From the IMG/VR virus record IMGVR_UViG_3300042484_000873, positions 1 to 64,000 of that record: a DNA stretch of 64,000 bases; one strand, given 5' to 3'. Below the pieces are notes generated by a model. The model was not told the origin of the DNA. It did no database searches and worked only from the letters and a program-made list of their open reading frames with translations. Both the position numbers and the translations under genes were made by a program. Source of the DNA: a virus. Shown here piece by piece: positions 47,063 through 56,827 of the stretch. Every line of letters begins with the position of its first letter. Position 1 is the stretch's first letter.

Positions 47063-48203
47063 ATTAACACCAGAGCAAATTGACGCATATAATGTTAAAC
47101 GTAAAGAGTTTGACCAAAGCAGAGAAATAAACACAATAAGTCCGTGTGTTGCCCCGTTAAACAATATGTATTTTACTGTTGAAGGTAATGTAGCTCCTTG
47201 CTGGTTATTAGTTGGACGTGTTGATAAATGGTCAACTACTCGGTCAATCAAAGATATATGGTTTGGTGAGAATTTTACTCAATACAGAAATCAATTAAAA
47301 GAAGGTATATTCAATAGTGAATGTAGAGTATGTAAGCAGAAAATAGAAGCAGACACTTGGCCATTGGCATTAGCTTATGATGGTTTTAGTGTGAAAGAAT
47401 ATCCAACTGTATTAGAATTAGAGTTAAGTAATCAGTGTAATTTAGAATGTGTAATGTGTGATGGTAGATTAAGTTCTGGTATTAGAAAAAACAGAGATAA
47501 ACTACCACCTATGACAATGGTGTATGATGATAGTTTTGTTGAACAATTGAAAGAATTCATACCTCATTTAGAAGAACTTAGATTCAACGGTGGTGAGCCC
47601 TTCGCACAAAAAATTGTTTATGATATTTGTATGGTTGTAGCACAAATTAATCCATCATTGAGAATCAACATTGCCACTAACGGTACTGTATATAACAAGC
47701 AGGTTCGTGAAATATTAGACAAGTGTAATATTCACTTGAACATTAGTATTGATAGCTTAGATAAACAAAACTATGAATCAATTAGAATCAACGGAAACTT
47801 TGATGATCTGATGGAAAACTTCCTAACATTTAAAAAGTACTGTAAAGATAACAATCGCGGACTTAGCGTTATGGTTAATCCCATGAACAACAACTGGTGG
47901 GAAATGCCTGAATTTGTTCGCTTCACAACTGAGAATGAGGTTAACTTATGGTACAACACGATACACCACCCAGAACATCTAAGTATTTGGAAATTACCTA
48001 GTCAAAATTTAGGAGTTATTCTACAAACATTAGAACCACAAGTTGAAGAACTAAAACCAGTTGACTACTCAAATTATGTAGCACACGGTAACTGGGAAAA
48101 ACTAAATCATTTTGTCAATAAGCAGATAGCAAATTGGTACAACAAGCAGGCGGCAAGAGAACAAGAAACAAATAAAAAAGTATTTGAAATTAAAGCAATA
48201 TGA
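47055..48203 (+). CDS. Radical SAM protein with reduced N-terminal cysteine module
   Basis: A 382-residue radical SAM protein: Cys128-Cys132-Cys135 (CNLECVMC), GGEP in ELRFNGGEPFAQ and ATNGTVYNK in the barrel. The N-terminal module has Cys31 and Cys49 with Cys90-x2-Cys93. The usual CC doublet is Cys-Trp here (VAPCWLL), so this cluster has one candidate ligand fewer than its paralogues. It shares NTIHHPEHLSIWKLP with the LHYPxxHS-type segment of its upstream neighbours. Eight-base overlap with the previous gene and ATGA overlap with the next. Confidence 0.85.
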   Translation: MNKLTPEQIDAYNVKRKEFDQSREINTISPCVAPLNNMYFTVEGNVAPCWLLVGRVDKWSTTRSIKDIWFGENFTQYRNQLKEGIFNSECRVCKQKIEADTWPLALAYDGFSVKEYPTVLELELSNQCNLECVMCDGRLSSGIRKNRDKLPPMTMVYDDSFVEQLKEFIPHLEELRFNGGEPFAQKIVYDICMVVAQINPSLRINIATNGTVYNKQVREILDKCNIHLNISIDSLDKQNYESIRINGNFDDLMENFLTFKKYCKDNNRGLSVMVNPMNNNWWEMPEFVRFTTENEVNLWYNTIHHPEHLSIWKLPSQNLGVILQTLEPQVEELKPVDYSNYVAHGNWEKLNHFVNKQIANWYNKQAAREQETNKKVFEIKAI

Positions 48204-49033
48204 AAAAGTTAATATTTAACGGTTGTAGTTTTATGGCAGGTGATGAACTTGTATGGGAGAAATATCAAAAAGAACAAGGTAGAGAATTTCAACCTTGGCA
48301 CTGGAAACAACCAAATTACGATGACTCACTGTTTAGACTTGAGTATAGAAAGTATCGTAAACAATTTAATTTGCCAGCAGTAGTCAGTCGTAAATTGGGA
48401 TGTGAATGGGACGATCTATCAGCCGACGGAACAAGTAATACAAATATTGTAATAAACACGATAGCATATTTAAATGATTATTCAAAAGAGGAAAGACAAA
48501 AGTGTCATGTTATTATAGGATGGACTTGTATTAGTAGAATTCTCAAATACTCACCAACACGAAATATTTTTCTTAATTTGACAGCCCAACATTATTCAGA
48601 GCATACCGAAGACTTGGCTAAAACAGAACTCAAAGAACATATAAAAATACAAATATTGGGGGCAGATGATCAGGATTTCATTTTAGATTATGTGAAAAAT
48701 GTAATGCTTTTAGAAAATTATCTAATATCTAATAATATTACTTATACATTTTATAGGGCTATTGATGACGGATTGTATAAATTTAAAAATATAGGTCCAT
48801 TTGACTATGATTCCACCATTACATTAAACGTAGAAGATTGTACCAATCATAATAATTGGTATCCTTTTTCTGGCGCACCAATAGCCCCGATTTATGAATA
48901 TGGGTGGAATATGGTATTTCTTAATAAGCCAAATCTAGTGATATCACAAACAAATGGCCACCCGGGGTTTTCTGCAATAAATGCCTTTTCTACTAAACTA
49001 TCAGAGTTTGTTCAAAAACAAAATGTCCTTTAA
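48200..49033 (+). CDS. SGNH/GDSL hydrolase-like protein
   Basis: A 277-residue protein with the block order of SGNH hydrolases in a phage variant. Block I is FNGCSFMAG, with Ser10 as nucleophile candidate. Ser79-Asn80 in ADGTSNTNIV correspond to the oxyanion-hole blocks. A late NGHPGFSAINAF with His254 is the likely catalytic base region. Such enzymes remove or transfer acyl groups from sugars or other esters. Closing the plus-strand operon behind five radical SAM genes, it may remove or add an ester on the modified product. Its TAA shares a TTAA with the stop of the convergent 49030 gene, leaving no space for a terminator. Confidence 0.6.
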   Translation: MKKLIFNGCSFMAGDELVWEKYQKEQGREFQPWHWKQPNYDDSLFRLEYRKYRKQFNLPAVVSRKLGCEWDDLSADGTSNTNIVINTIAYLNDYSKEERQKCHVIIGWTCISRILKYSPTRNIFLNLTAQHYSEHTEDLAKTELKEHIKIQILGADDQDFILDYVKNVMLLENYLISNNITYTFYRAIDDGLYKFKNIGPFDYDSTITLNVEDCTNHNNWYPFSGAPIAPIYEYGWNMVFLNKPNLVISQTNGHPGFSAINAFSTKLSEFVQKQNVL

Positions 49034-51615
49034 GGCTTTTGTATCAAAATCATTGTATCTTCTTTATTTACCACTTTCCATCCCTGAGAAATTAAGTTAT
49101 TGATTTCTTTATAAACATCTGGTCCCATATTCTCATCATATAAGTGTGCCATAATACAACCGTCATCTTTAAGATGTTGAATCCAAAAGTTTAAATTTTT
49201 AATAAATTCAGGGTTGTGATGAATATTAATTAACACCAGATCTACTGGTGTAGTCCAATCATTGAATCTAGGGGTAGAACGTTCATGTAGAGTTATGTTT
49301 GTGCATTTATTAGTAATTCGTTTCCATGCTAATTTACCACTAGTGTCGGCTTCAAAATCTTGAGATAATCCTTCAAGTAAACTTGGGCCCATTTTTTTAT
49401 CTACGCCGTTGTCGCTACACATATCAAGCAACTGTTCTCGTATCCAAGGCTTTACCGATTCGAATTCAGTTAATAAAGAACGTTCATTAAATGCTTCTAT
49501 ACTATGAATGTTAAGATATTTGTTTCCACGTGCTAAAATTGCGGCTCTACCACCTAATCCGGAATTTACTTCTACCACCACACAATTAGGGTCTAACTGT
49601 TTTGCTGTTCTTAATAACATAAAACGTTCAGCTACCGATATCGATGAAAAACAACTTTCTAATGGTAACACATTAGAATTACCAAATTCTGATTTAATAT
49701 AAAATACTCTATTTGCTCTAGTTTTTGTTGATTCCGACCATTTACCAGATTCTTCAAAAGTGTGTGCAAATCCATCTATATCAACTATATCTTTGTAATT
49801 GTTTTTAAATTTAAAATCACACTTAGTAACATAATTACCATCATCGTCAATTTTAAAATATAGATTGGCTATGTAGGTATGTGAGTCCGGTGCAATAGTA
49901 AATATAAAATCTCTATGGTCTAGTTCAGGATTAAAGTTTAGTGTCATTTCAAATCCACCACGAACTCTCCATAGCATTCTAAAGAAACCAAAAGCCTCAT
50001 TCATTACGCTATTAGCAAAATCACCCTTATCAGATTTAATGATAGACATGAAATCAAAATTTTCGTATTCTACATGCTCATTTATATATTCACTATCAAA
50101 TTTTAGTTCATAATGATCGGTTATATCTCCTTCTGAACTGTGAACATTGGTTATAGTTCCACCGTATTCTTTGCATAGATGCAACCATATATGTATTAAT
50201 TTAATTCTGATATGCCTATGTAATTTTGTATTCATTAAATCTAATGAATACCATCCACCTAACCAAGGTGAATTTCTAGGGTTGATATTGAATTTTTCTC
50301 TGTCATCATACGCCGAACCCATATTGTCGCCTAGACCAGGCCCCGGGCTACTTGCAATAATTCTATTTCTATGATTCCATAACATATTAAATGTATGTGT
50401 CAATGCTTCAATATCCTCACCGGGGGCACCAATCACCAAACAAGCAGATACTTTCATGCCCACTTTATCAGAATCAATGATGTTTTGATTAATCTCTGCT
50501 ACAGTATTTTTCTTATTGATTGCTTTTAATACTTTATCACTACCAGTTTCAATGCCATAGTTAAAGCCTTGACAACCTGCTGCCTTCATTAACTTATAGA
50601 ATTCTAAATCCATTCTACCATCAGCACGTGCATAACCCCACCAATTAAGATTTAGTTTTCTATCTACTAGCTCTTGACAAAAACTTCTAAACTCTTTTAA
50701 ATTACCATTCATCAAACTATCAACAAATGATATAAAACTAATACCGTATTTTTTAACTTGATATTCTAATTCATCAACAACTGTTTGTGCACCTCTGTCA
50801 CGGAATTTCCAATAATATACTTCTGTGCAGTAACTACATTTGGCTATACAGCCTCTACTAATTTCAGCACAGATAGAATTTTTACCCCAATATCTGGTTA
50901 AGTCAAAATCACTATAATCAGGATAAGGTAGACTATCAATGTCAATGCGTGTATCACTATATAACCCACCTATTGCCGGTTGTAAAGGTTTGATACCGTT
51001 TTCCCAATTCTCTAAGAAATCTAATATGTTCTGCTCACTCTCACCGATGAAGTAATAATCAACGTTGGCTGGTTTTTTATAATATTCTTCATGGCATTCA
51101 GGTCCACCCATAACAATAGTGATATCAGGTCTTCTTTTACGGATCTGATTAATCATCCACTTAGTGGGTAACAAGTTAGTATAATAAGAACTGAAGCCTA
51201 TAATATCAGGGTTTTCATCTAATAGTATTTCTAAATATTCTTTTAATATCGGTTCATATGTAGGATGAATACGTTTATAATATTCATCACCTTGCCACCA
51301 CCAATAATTTGCACCATTCCATGCATCATCTAAACTTGGATTAGCTTCTTTTATAAGATAATGTGAATCAACATTGAAATCATGCACAATAGTTGGATAA
51401 CCAGCTTCACGCATCAGTGCTGATAACCTAGCCAAATTATATGGAGGCATGTATATAGCCCAACTACCTAACACACATAATGTCATTTTTGTTTTACGAG
51501 TACCTACATTAACTCCCACTGATTTTACATTCGATCTAGCCTTTCGTGCAGGTTTGAATGTAATATCAGTGTTTTTTGGAAATAAGTTTTGTGCTATCCA
51601 GGTGTCTTTATCCAT
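49030..51615 (-). CDS. B12-binding radical SAM protein fused to a class I methyltransferase-like domain
   Basis: An 861-residue, three-part protein. Residues about 44-200 resemble a cobalamin-binding domain (MPPYNLARLSALMREAGY, PDIIGFSSYY, IVMGGPE). Residues about 245-470 are the radical SAM domain with Cys256-Cys260-Cys263 (CIAKCSYC) and FNYGIETGSD. A beta-rich bridge of about 150 residues follows. Residues 655-861 resemble a Methyltransf_24-like SAM methyltransferase, with VVVEVNSGLGGRAAIL as the SAM loop. The last 30 residues match those of the free-standing 57500 methyltransferase (NNLIxQGW to LQKP/IQKP). B12 radical SAM enzymes typically methylate unactivated carbon. Final gene of the minus-strand operon, nine bases behind the oxygenase fusion. 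Confidence 0.85.
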   Translation of the reverse strand: MDKDTWIAQNLFPKNTDITFKPARKARSNVKSVGVNVGTRKTKMTLCVLGSWAIYMPPYNLARLSALMREAGYPTIVHDFNVDSHYLIKEANPSLDDAWNGANYWWWQGDEYYKRIHPTYEPILKEYLEILLDENPDIIGFSSYYTNLLPTKWMINQIRKRRPDITIVMGGPECHEEYYKKPANVDYYFIGESEQNILDFLENWENGIKPLQPAIGGLYSDTRIDIDSLPYPDYSDFDLTRYWGKNSICAEISRGCIAKCSYCTEVYYWKFRDRGAQTVVDELEYQVKKYGISFISFVDSLMNGNLKEFRSFCQELVDRKLNLNWWGYARADGRMDLEFYKLMKAAGCQGFNYGIETGSDKVLKAINKKNTVAEINQNIIDSDKVGMKVSACLVIGAPGEDIEALTHTFNMLWNHRNRIIASSPGPGLGDNMGSAYDDREKFNINPRNSPWLGGWYSLDLMNTKLHRHIRIKLIHIWLHLCKEYGGTITNVHSSEGDITDHYELKFDSEYINEHVEYENFDFMSIIKSDKGDFANSVMNEAFGFFRMLWRVRGGFEMTLNFNPELDHRDFIFTIAPDSHTYIANLYFKIDDDGNYVTKCDFKFKNNYKDIVDIDGFAHTFEESGKWSESTKTRANRVFYIKSEFGNSNVLPLESCFSSISVAERFMLLRTAKQLDPNCVVVEVNSGLGGRAAILARGNKYLNIHSIEAFNERSLLTEFESVKPWIREQLLDMCSDNGVDKKMGPSLLEGLSQDFEADTSGKLAWKRITNKCTNITLHERSTPRFNDWTTPVDLVLINIHHNPEFIKNLNFWIQHLKDDGCIMAHLYDENMGPDVYKEINNLISQGWKVVNKEDTMILIQKP

Positions 51616-51624
51616 AAAATCTCT

Positions 51625-53199
51625 TTATTCTGTAGGGTATACCCAATTAATTGAATTGCCATCAACTCTGAATGATAGCAATGTATTGTCATCTCTATAT
51701 GTATGCTCAATGGCACTCTCGGGAAAAAAACTAACAACTTCAGAAAAAGGTCTTGAAGTAGTTGATGTAGTTAAACCATTTGAAACTTTTTTAAGTATGA
51801 CTGCCATTTCATTATTGTTAATAAGAATATGTACGTCCCTGCAATCAAACCCAGAACTTACTAAATGGTATAATAATGTGCTAATTACAAATTTATTAAT
51901 ATGACTATCTACAACTGCTTCCGGGTGACCACCGTCATTATACGGAACAGTTAATGCTAGAGTGCCGCCTTCGTTTAAGTCATTAAATATTTTATCTAAA
52001 AACATAGCTGGATTTCTAATATGTTCTAAAACGTGAGAACACCATATAACATCAAATTTTTCTTTAAAATCTAGTGTCAAGTAATCTTCTGTATGATCTA
52101 TTTTAATAGGATCAAATTCAGGGAGTCTAGGTTTACTCTCACCTGGTTCTATTGTTGTAACCTTCTTATCTAAAAATTTAAACACATTGCTTACAAGACC
52201 TTCCCCGCAACCAATATCTAATACTGTTTTAAATTTAGTGCTATGTAATAATCCTAATAGGGTAGCATGTGCAAACCATATGGGAAAATTTTTGGATGTA
52301 TCATTTTTTTGTATATTGAATTGATATGCACTTCCTGTCCAAGGCAATCTATTTAATCTTCTGCATTCTACTGGTAACTCATCTATTGTTTTAAATTTAT
52401 ATTCAATCTCCTCAGAGGGGATAAGTTTTGGCTTTATTGACCAACCCACTAATGCTCGTTTTTCTAAAATATAATTATTGAGATAGTTATCACTGGCATG
52501 AAGTGCATGTCGGCTAGCCACTAATAAATCGCCTTTTTTCCAATTATATATTTTTTCAATAGATAAACGTTTAATAATATCTCTTTCGCAGTGTGTCAAA
52601 TATTTCTCATAAGTATCATCATCAATTTCGTCTAACAATTCAGGTTCATCAAACTTTATCCAATTGTGTCCACCCTTGTGGTTATAGGATTCTTGATCAA
52701 ATATTATAGTGTTAGTGTCATAAGTTTCTAATGGAATTAAAAATGTGTATGCATACTCCCAACCTTCTGGTAAATGAGTTCCTGTATTATTTAAATCTAA
52801 TGCGTCGGAATGAACATCATATGGTTGAAAAGAATTTAAAATATGCCAATCACGGCATACTATTTCTCTAGAAAAATATTGTGATAATTTATCTGAAAGT
52901 ATTTTTGCTATTTTACCTTCACTACTAGGCCCCGGGTACCAATAATGTGCTCTAGCTTCAGGGTTAGTCCTACCCTGCTCGTTTCCTAATTCAACACCCA
53001 TTTTTTCTATGTGTATTATAGTATCTGAGTTTTGTCTAAAAATCTTTTCAATTTGAAATAGTTCACTGTTATTAAAAAAGTTAGGAATTACTTGTGTTTG
53101 TAAATTATCCTTACGTTGTATTTTTTTTACTTTAGTAACAGGTTGAGTTTTAGTAACAGGTTGTGATATTGTATTACTGTTTTTTTGTGTTTTTTTCAA
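51625..53199 (-). CDS. 2OG-Fe(II) oxygenase fused to a SAM methyltransferase
   Basis: A 524-residue fusion. Residues 35-260 form a 2-oxoglutarate/Fe(II) oxygenase: His130-x-Asp132 and a distal His234, with Arg248 placed to bind 2OG. Residues about 305-490 form a class I methyltransferase with VLDIGCGEG (Asp327) and VIWCSHVLEHI. The N-terminal 35 residues are Lys/Gln/Thr-rich with a doubled QPVTK. The start is TTG at 53199, supported by AAGGA seven bases upstream and by the lack of any in-frame ATG before residue 67. The oxygenase half is the paralogue of the free-standing 56820 gene. It could hydroxylate and then methylate one substrate. Confidence 0.82.
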   Translation of the reverse strand: MKKTQKNSNTISQPVTKTQPVTKVKKIQRKDNLQTQVIPNFFNNSELFQIEKIFRQNSDTIIHIEKMGVELGNEQGRTNPEARAHYWYPGPSSEGKIAKILSDKLSQYFSREIVCRDWHILNSFQPYDVHSDALDLNNTGTHLPEGWEYAYTFLIPLETYDTNTIIFDQESYNHKGGHNWIKFDEPELLDEIDDDTYEKYLTHCERDIIKRLSIEKIYNWKKGDLLVASRHALHASDNYLNNYILEKRALVGWSIKPKLIPSEEIEYKFKTIDELPVECRRLNRLPWTGSAYQFNIQKNDTSKNFPIWFAHATLLGLLHSTKFKTVLDIGCGEGLVSNVFKFLDKKVTTIEPGESKPRLPEFDPIKIDHTEDYLTLDFKEKFDVIWCSHVLEHIRNPAMFLDKIFNDLNEGGTLALTVPYNDGGHPEAVVDSHINKFVISTLLYHLVSSGFDCRDVHILINNNEMAVILKKVSNGLTTSTTSRPFSEVVSFFPESAIEHTYRDDNTLLSFRVDGNSINWVYPTE

Positions 53200-53213
53200 T
53201 TTATATCCTTAAA

Positions 53214-54359
53214 TTAATTTAAAGTGGGTGCAAACATTTTAGGATAACGCTTAATCTCAGGTAATGTTAAAATTTCTTTAGCACGATTGTAATTAGGTGA
53301 ACCTGCAAACCATACTGCTTTTTTATCAAATTCGGACTGAGAATAAGTGCCCCAATTTAACATATTTACTATGTATATGTCTGGTAGATTTTTTGGATAA
53401 TTATATGCTAACTTAACTAAATCAACTATTGATTCAAAGTTATCTTCTTGTAATATAACGTTCCATGCCCAAGTCTTTTTATTATCATGCTGTAATGTAT
53501 TTTCATATAGATAATTCATGTTTTGCCACAACAGATCCCAATCACCACCGCATCTGACTTTCTCGTAACTTTCTTTATTTCCAGCATCAATACTTAATCT
53601 AACACCGATTGATCTTTCAAACAATATACTATATTTTTGTTGTATCTTTTCAGTCATCATTGTACCATTGGTACACAATACTGTTTTGAAATTAGGCCAC
53701 TTCTCTGGATGCTTAAATACTTCCTCAGTTTCAAATATTTCTCTATAAACTGGACTAAAGAATATCTCACCTACACCATCAAACGTAAGTGTAATGTGTT
53801 GATCGTGTGGCTCTTTAAATACTGAACTAAATGCAGTTCTTAATATTTTTAAAGCACGTTGATGAGCATCTGCTTCTAATGTTATTATTTTATATGTTCT
53901 ACAGCTAGGGCAAACTAGATTACAAGTGTTATCCACTGAGAATGCTATGTTTTTAGGAAACTTAAGTTTAGGATCAACGAACGTAGATTTTGGAACTATC
54001 CTACCGCCACCACCGGCAATCATAGCCGGGCATGTTTTTGCATTACAATAACGATATGATCCATCTAGTATTGATTCTCTTACTACTCTAGCTTTCTCAC
54101 CATTCCAAATTGAATGCATATCTTCTTCTAAAAGATTTCCAATAGATGCAGGATTCCAACCCGGGCAACACATATATACGCTGCCGTTAGCTTGTATTTC
54201 TACATCGCCAAATGGTAAATCACATACATTTTCATTTTTATCAAAATTGCATGTTTCACCGGAATCATATTCTTCATAATTTAATTCTCCTAAAACGGGA
54301 TCATCAATTATTTTTCTTTTCAGATGCATTGCAAATTCTCTGCGATTGGTAAGTGCCAT
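53214..54359 (-). CDS. Radical SAM/SPASM-like protein with altered GGEP motif
   Basis: A 381-residue radical SAM protein. N-terminal module: Cys46, Cys64-Cys65 (VYMCCPGW), Cys105 and Cys110. Cluster ligands: Cys146-Cys150-Cys153 (CNLVCPSC). The usual GGEP strand is replaced by FDGVGEIFFSP, which still keeps a Gly-x-Gly-Glu. LCTNGTMM and VRLSIDAGNKESYEKVR are ordinary barrel segments. A Gly-rich loop (AGGGGR) joins module and barrel. It lies 14 bases before the oxygenase fusion and two bases behind the 54362 gene, so it belongs to the same operon. Confidence 0.82.
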   Translation of the reverse strand: MALTNRREFAMHLKRKIIDDPVLGELNYEEYDSGETCNFDKNENVCDLPFGDVEIQANGSVYMCCPGWNPASIGNLLEEDMHSIWNGEKARVVRESILDGSYRYCNAKTCPAMIAGGGGRIVPKSTFVDPKLKFPKNIAFSVDNTCNLVCPSCRTYKIITLEADAHQRALKILRTAFSSVFKEPHDQHITLTFDGVGEIFFSPVYREIFETEEVFKHPEKWPNFKTVLCTNGTMMTEKIQQKYSILFERSIGVRLSIDAGNKESYEKVRCGGDWDLLWQNMNYLYENTLQHDNKKTWAWNVILQEDNFESIVDLVKLAYNYPKNLPDIYIVNMLNWGTYSQSEFDKKAVWFAGSPNYNRAKEILTLPEIKRYPKMFAPTLN

Positions 54360-54361
54360 AT

Positions 54362-55585
54362 TTACTTCTTTTTCAATTCATTTTTTAATTGTGGAACAAT
54401 ACTCACTATACTGTTACCGCGCCCAGTTTCAAGTAGTTCGGTATATTCAACCCAGTGAGTGTGAAGTTCTTCCCCTAGGAAATCATTGGATAATAGATTA
54501 ATCACGTATTGAAATTCATTGTCAATGCTATTCTTGGTATAAAATTCAATTAAATGTTTTCTAGTGTCATCCGATAGTGTCGCTAATGACAAATAACTTG
54601 GACTGACTACACAATTGTTGAATCCTGCTAATCGTTTAACCTTGTTATATTTTTCTGACATTTCTATAGTCCAATCACGGATCTCTAGTAAGTTGAAAGC
54701 ATTGTAATTCATTGAAGCAACACTTATCAATATAGTTACATTGGGTATTTCATTTAATTTTGCTAAGTTGGGTTCAATAGTTTCAAACTTTGCATCACCG
54801 TATCTGATATAATTGAATAGTTCACCTATCCCGTCTATGGACATATTAATGTGAACTGTTTTACATTTTTTTAATAATTCTATTACAGCATCATCAACGT
54901 ATGTTCCGTTAGTAGTTACGCTTACATTTACTTTGTTTAATAAACCTTGCGTATCAGCATATTCTAAAATTGTTTGTGTTTCTGAATTAAGGAAAGGCTC
55001 ACCTCCCCTAAAACTTAAAGTTCTTAGGTTACTTAAATCTAATTGTTTTACATTCTCTAAAACTAAATCTGGGTTAGGTAAATGCATCTTGTCTAACGTA
55101 GTACCATCAGAATCTGAATATGACCCAACTTCTATTGGACGAGAGGAAAAAACCCGCTTCTGTTTAGTTGGCTCGTATGTGTCAATTATTTTGATTAGTT
55201 TCTTACGTTCAATATGCCATTTACTACTATACAATGAATGGCAGTGAACACATGCTAAGTTGCAAATATTACTACCATTAAATTCTAAATAAGTTAACTT
55301 TTCATTGTCAATATCGTCTGCTGTAGAATTTTCAAAATAGTTTTGTCTAAGACTATTACCCATTGTTTCTTCATTTTTTTTACAAAGTAGACAACCAGTG
55401 GGCCACTCATTAGCATACATCTGCTTTTTTAATTGTTGCCACTTTTCATTAGTGATGATTTCAGATATAGTATTGTCATTGACATTACCTAAGAATCCGT
55501 CTTGATAATAACAGCAAGGCCTAATTCCCTTATTAGTATCAACTAATATTGATGTTAATGGTGCGGTGCAGGTTACAGTTGTCAT
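54362..55585 (-). CDS. Radical SAM protein, tandem paralogue of the next upstream gene
   Basis: A 407-residue protein. N-terminal module: Cys6, Cys24-Cys25 (IRPCCYY), Cys65-x2-Cys68. Cluster ligands: Cys108-Cys112-Cys115 (CNLACVHC), and RGGEPFLNSET. It is closely similar to the 55586 gene along its whole length, for example in KMHLPNPDLV, LDLSNLRT, LFNYIRYGDAKFE and MNYNAFNL. This marks a fairly recent tandem duplication. One base separates the two genes. The two copies differ most between the cluster motif and the KMHLPNP block. Confidence 0.85.
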   Translation of the reverse strand: MTTVTCTAPLTSILVDTNKGIRPCCYYQDGFLGNVNDNTISEIITNEKWQQLKKQMYANEWPTGCLLCKKNEETMGNSLRQNYFENSTADDIDNEKLTYLEFNGSNICNLACVHCHSLYSSKWHIERKKLIKIIDTYEPTKQKRVFSSRPIEVGSYSDSDGTTLDKMHLPNPDLVLENVKQLDLSNLRTLSFRGGEPFLNSETQTILEYADTQGLLNKVNVSVTTNGTYVDDAVIELLKKCKTVHINMSIDGIGELFNYIRYGDAKFETIEPNLAKLNEIPNVTILISVASMNYNAFNLLEIRDWTIEMSEKYNKVKRLAGFNNCVVSPSYLSLATLSDDTRKHLIEFYTKNSIDNEFQYVINLLSNDFLGEELHTHWVEYTELLETGRGNSIVSIVPQLKNELKKK

Positions 55586-56827
55586 TTAATAATTTCTGTT
55601 AATATATACCAACTCTTTTTCAAGTTGAGGAACAACATCCAAAATATTGTTTTTTCTACTAGTTTGCATCAACGTTGTATAATCGATCCAAAAATTGTGT
55701 ATCTCATCACCGGAATATTTATTAGACAACGTGGCAATTACATGATTGAAATCACCTTGCTTAGAGTTGTTTGCTGTATAATATACAACTAACTCTTTTC
55801 TAGTTTCATCTGACAATGTTAATAATGAAAGATATGTTGGATGTGTGAGACAATTTGAAAATCCACAACGTTTATTGACTTTATCGTATTTGGTTGACAT
55901 GTCTAATACCCAACTTCTTATTTCAACTAAGTTAAATGCATTATAATTCATCACGGTCACACTAACTTGAATATCAATTGATGGTATTGTATTTAATTTG
56001 ACAATAGTTGGTTCTATATCTTCAAACTTGGCATCACCGTAACGTATATAATTAAACAAATCACCCACACCGTCGACTGATATGTATAGATTGATAAACT
56101 TACATTTTTTTAATAGTTCTACTGTTTCGTCATTAATGTATGTTCCATTTGTAGAAACAGTAATTGAGACTTGGGGTAATATATTTTGCTCATCTAAGTA
56201 TTTTAAAATTGCAGTAGTTTCTGAGTTAAGAAACGGCTCACCGCCTTTGAAGTTAATCGTGCGTAGATTGGATAAATCTAATTCTTTTAAATTTGCAATA
56301 ACTAAGTCTGGATTTGGTAAATGCATCTTGGTTGACCTACCATTTTCATCATCTGTATACTTGATGACTGCATCAAACCAGGACATATTTTCTCTCTTAG
56401 TTTTTTCATATGTGTTGTGTATCTCTATTGCTTTATTAGTTTCAGTTACCCATCTACTACTAAAACCAGCATTACAATGTAAACATGATAAGTTACATAT
56501 ATTACTGCCGTTAAATTCAAGATATGTTAATTTTTCTTCTTCCCAACCAGTAACATCAAACGCACCATCATTAAATAAATGTCGAACACTCCAACCACCG
56601 GATACCTCCTCACGTTCTTTACACGGTAAACATGGCTTTGGCCACTCATTTGCATACATTTGTTCTTTTAATTTTTTCCATTCTTGGCTGCTAATAATCT
56701 GTAATAAACTATTTTCTTTTATATTTCCTATGTATGTGTTATCATACACACAGCATGGTCTAACACCCTTATTGGTGTCTATCAATGCCGCAGTTAACGG
56801 TGCCTTACATAAAACTTTTTTATTCAT
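55586..56827 (-). CDS. Radical SAM protein, tandem paralogue of the 54362 gene
   Basis: A 413-residue protein from the ATG at 56827. The ORF can be extended to 56860, but AGAAGG is properly spaced only for 56827 and the cysteine module begins right after it. N-terminal module: Cys7, Cys25-Cys26 (VRPCCVY), Cys66-x2-Cys69. Cluster ligands: Cys111-Cys115-Cys118 (CNLSCLHC), and FKGGEPFLNSET. The start overlaps the end of the upstream oxygenase gene by eight bases, so oxygenase and radical SAM protein are probably made together. Confidence 0.85.
   Translation of the reverse strand: MNKKVLCKAPLTAALIDTNKGVRPCCVYDNTYIGNIKENSLLQIISSQEWKKLKEQMYANEWPKPCLPCKEREEVSGGWSVRHLFNDGAFDVTGWEEEKLTYLEFNGSNICNLSCLHCNAGFSSRWVTETNKAIEIHNTYEKTKRENMSWFDAVIKYTDDENGRSTKMHLPNPDLVIANLKELDLSNLRTINFKGGEPFLNSETTAILKYLDEQNILPQVSITVSTNGTYINDETVELLKKCKFINLYISVDGVGDLFNYIRYGDAKFEDIEPTIVKLNTIPSIDIQVSVTVMNYNAFNLVEIRSWVLDMSTKYDKVNKRCGFSNCLTHPTYLSLLTLSDETRKELVVYYTANNSKQGDFNHVIATLSNKYSGDEIHNFWIDYTTLMQTSRKNNILDVVPQLEKELVYINRNY

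Noticed and set aside
51449-51904. A 151-codon plus-strand ORF across the junction of 49030 and 51625
   Set aside because: It is antisense to two well-supported genes, has no good ribosome site and no family pattern.
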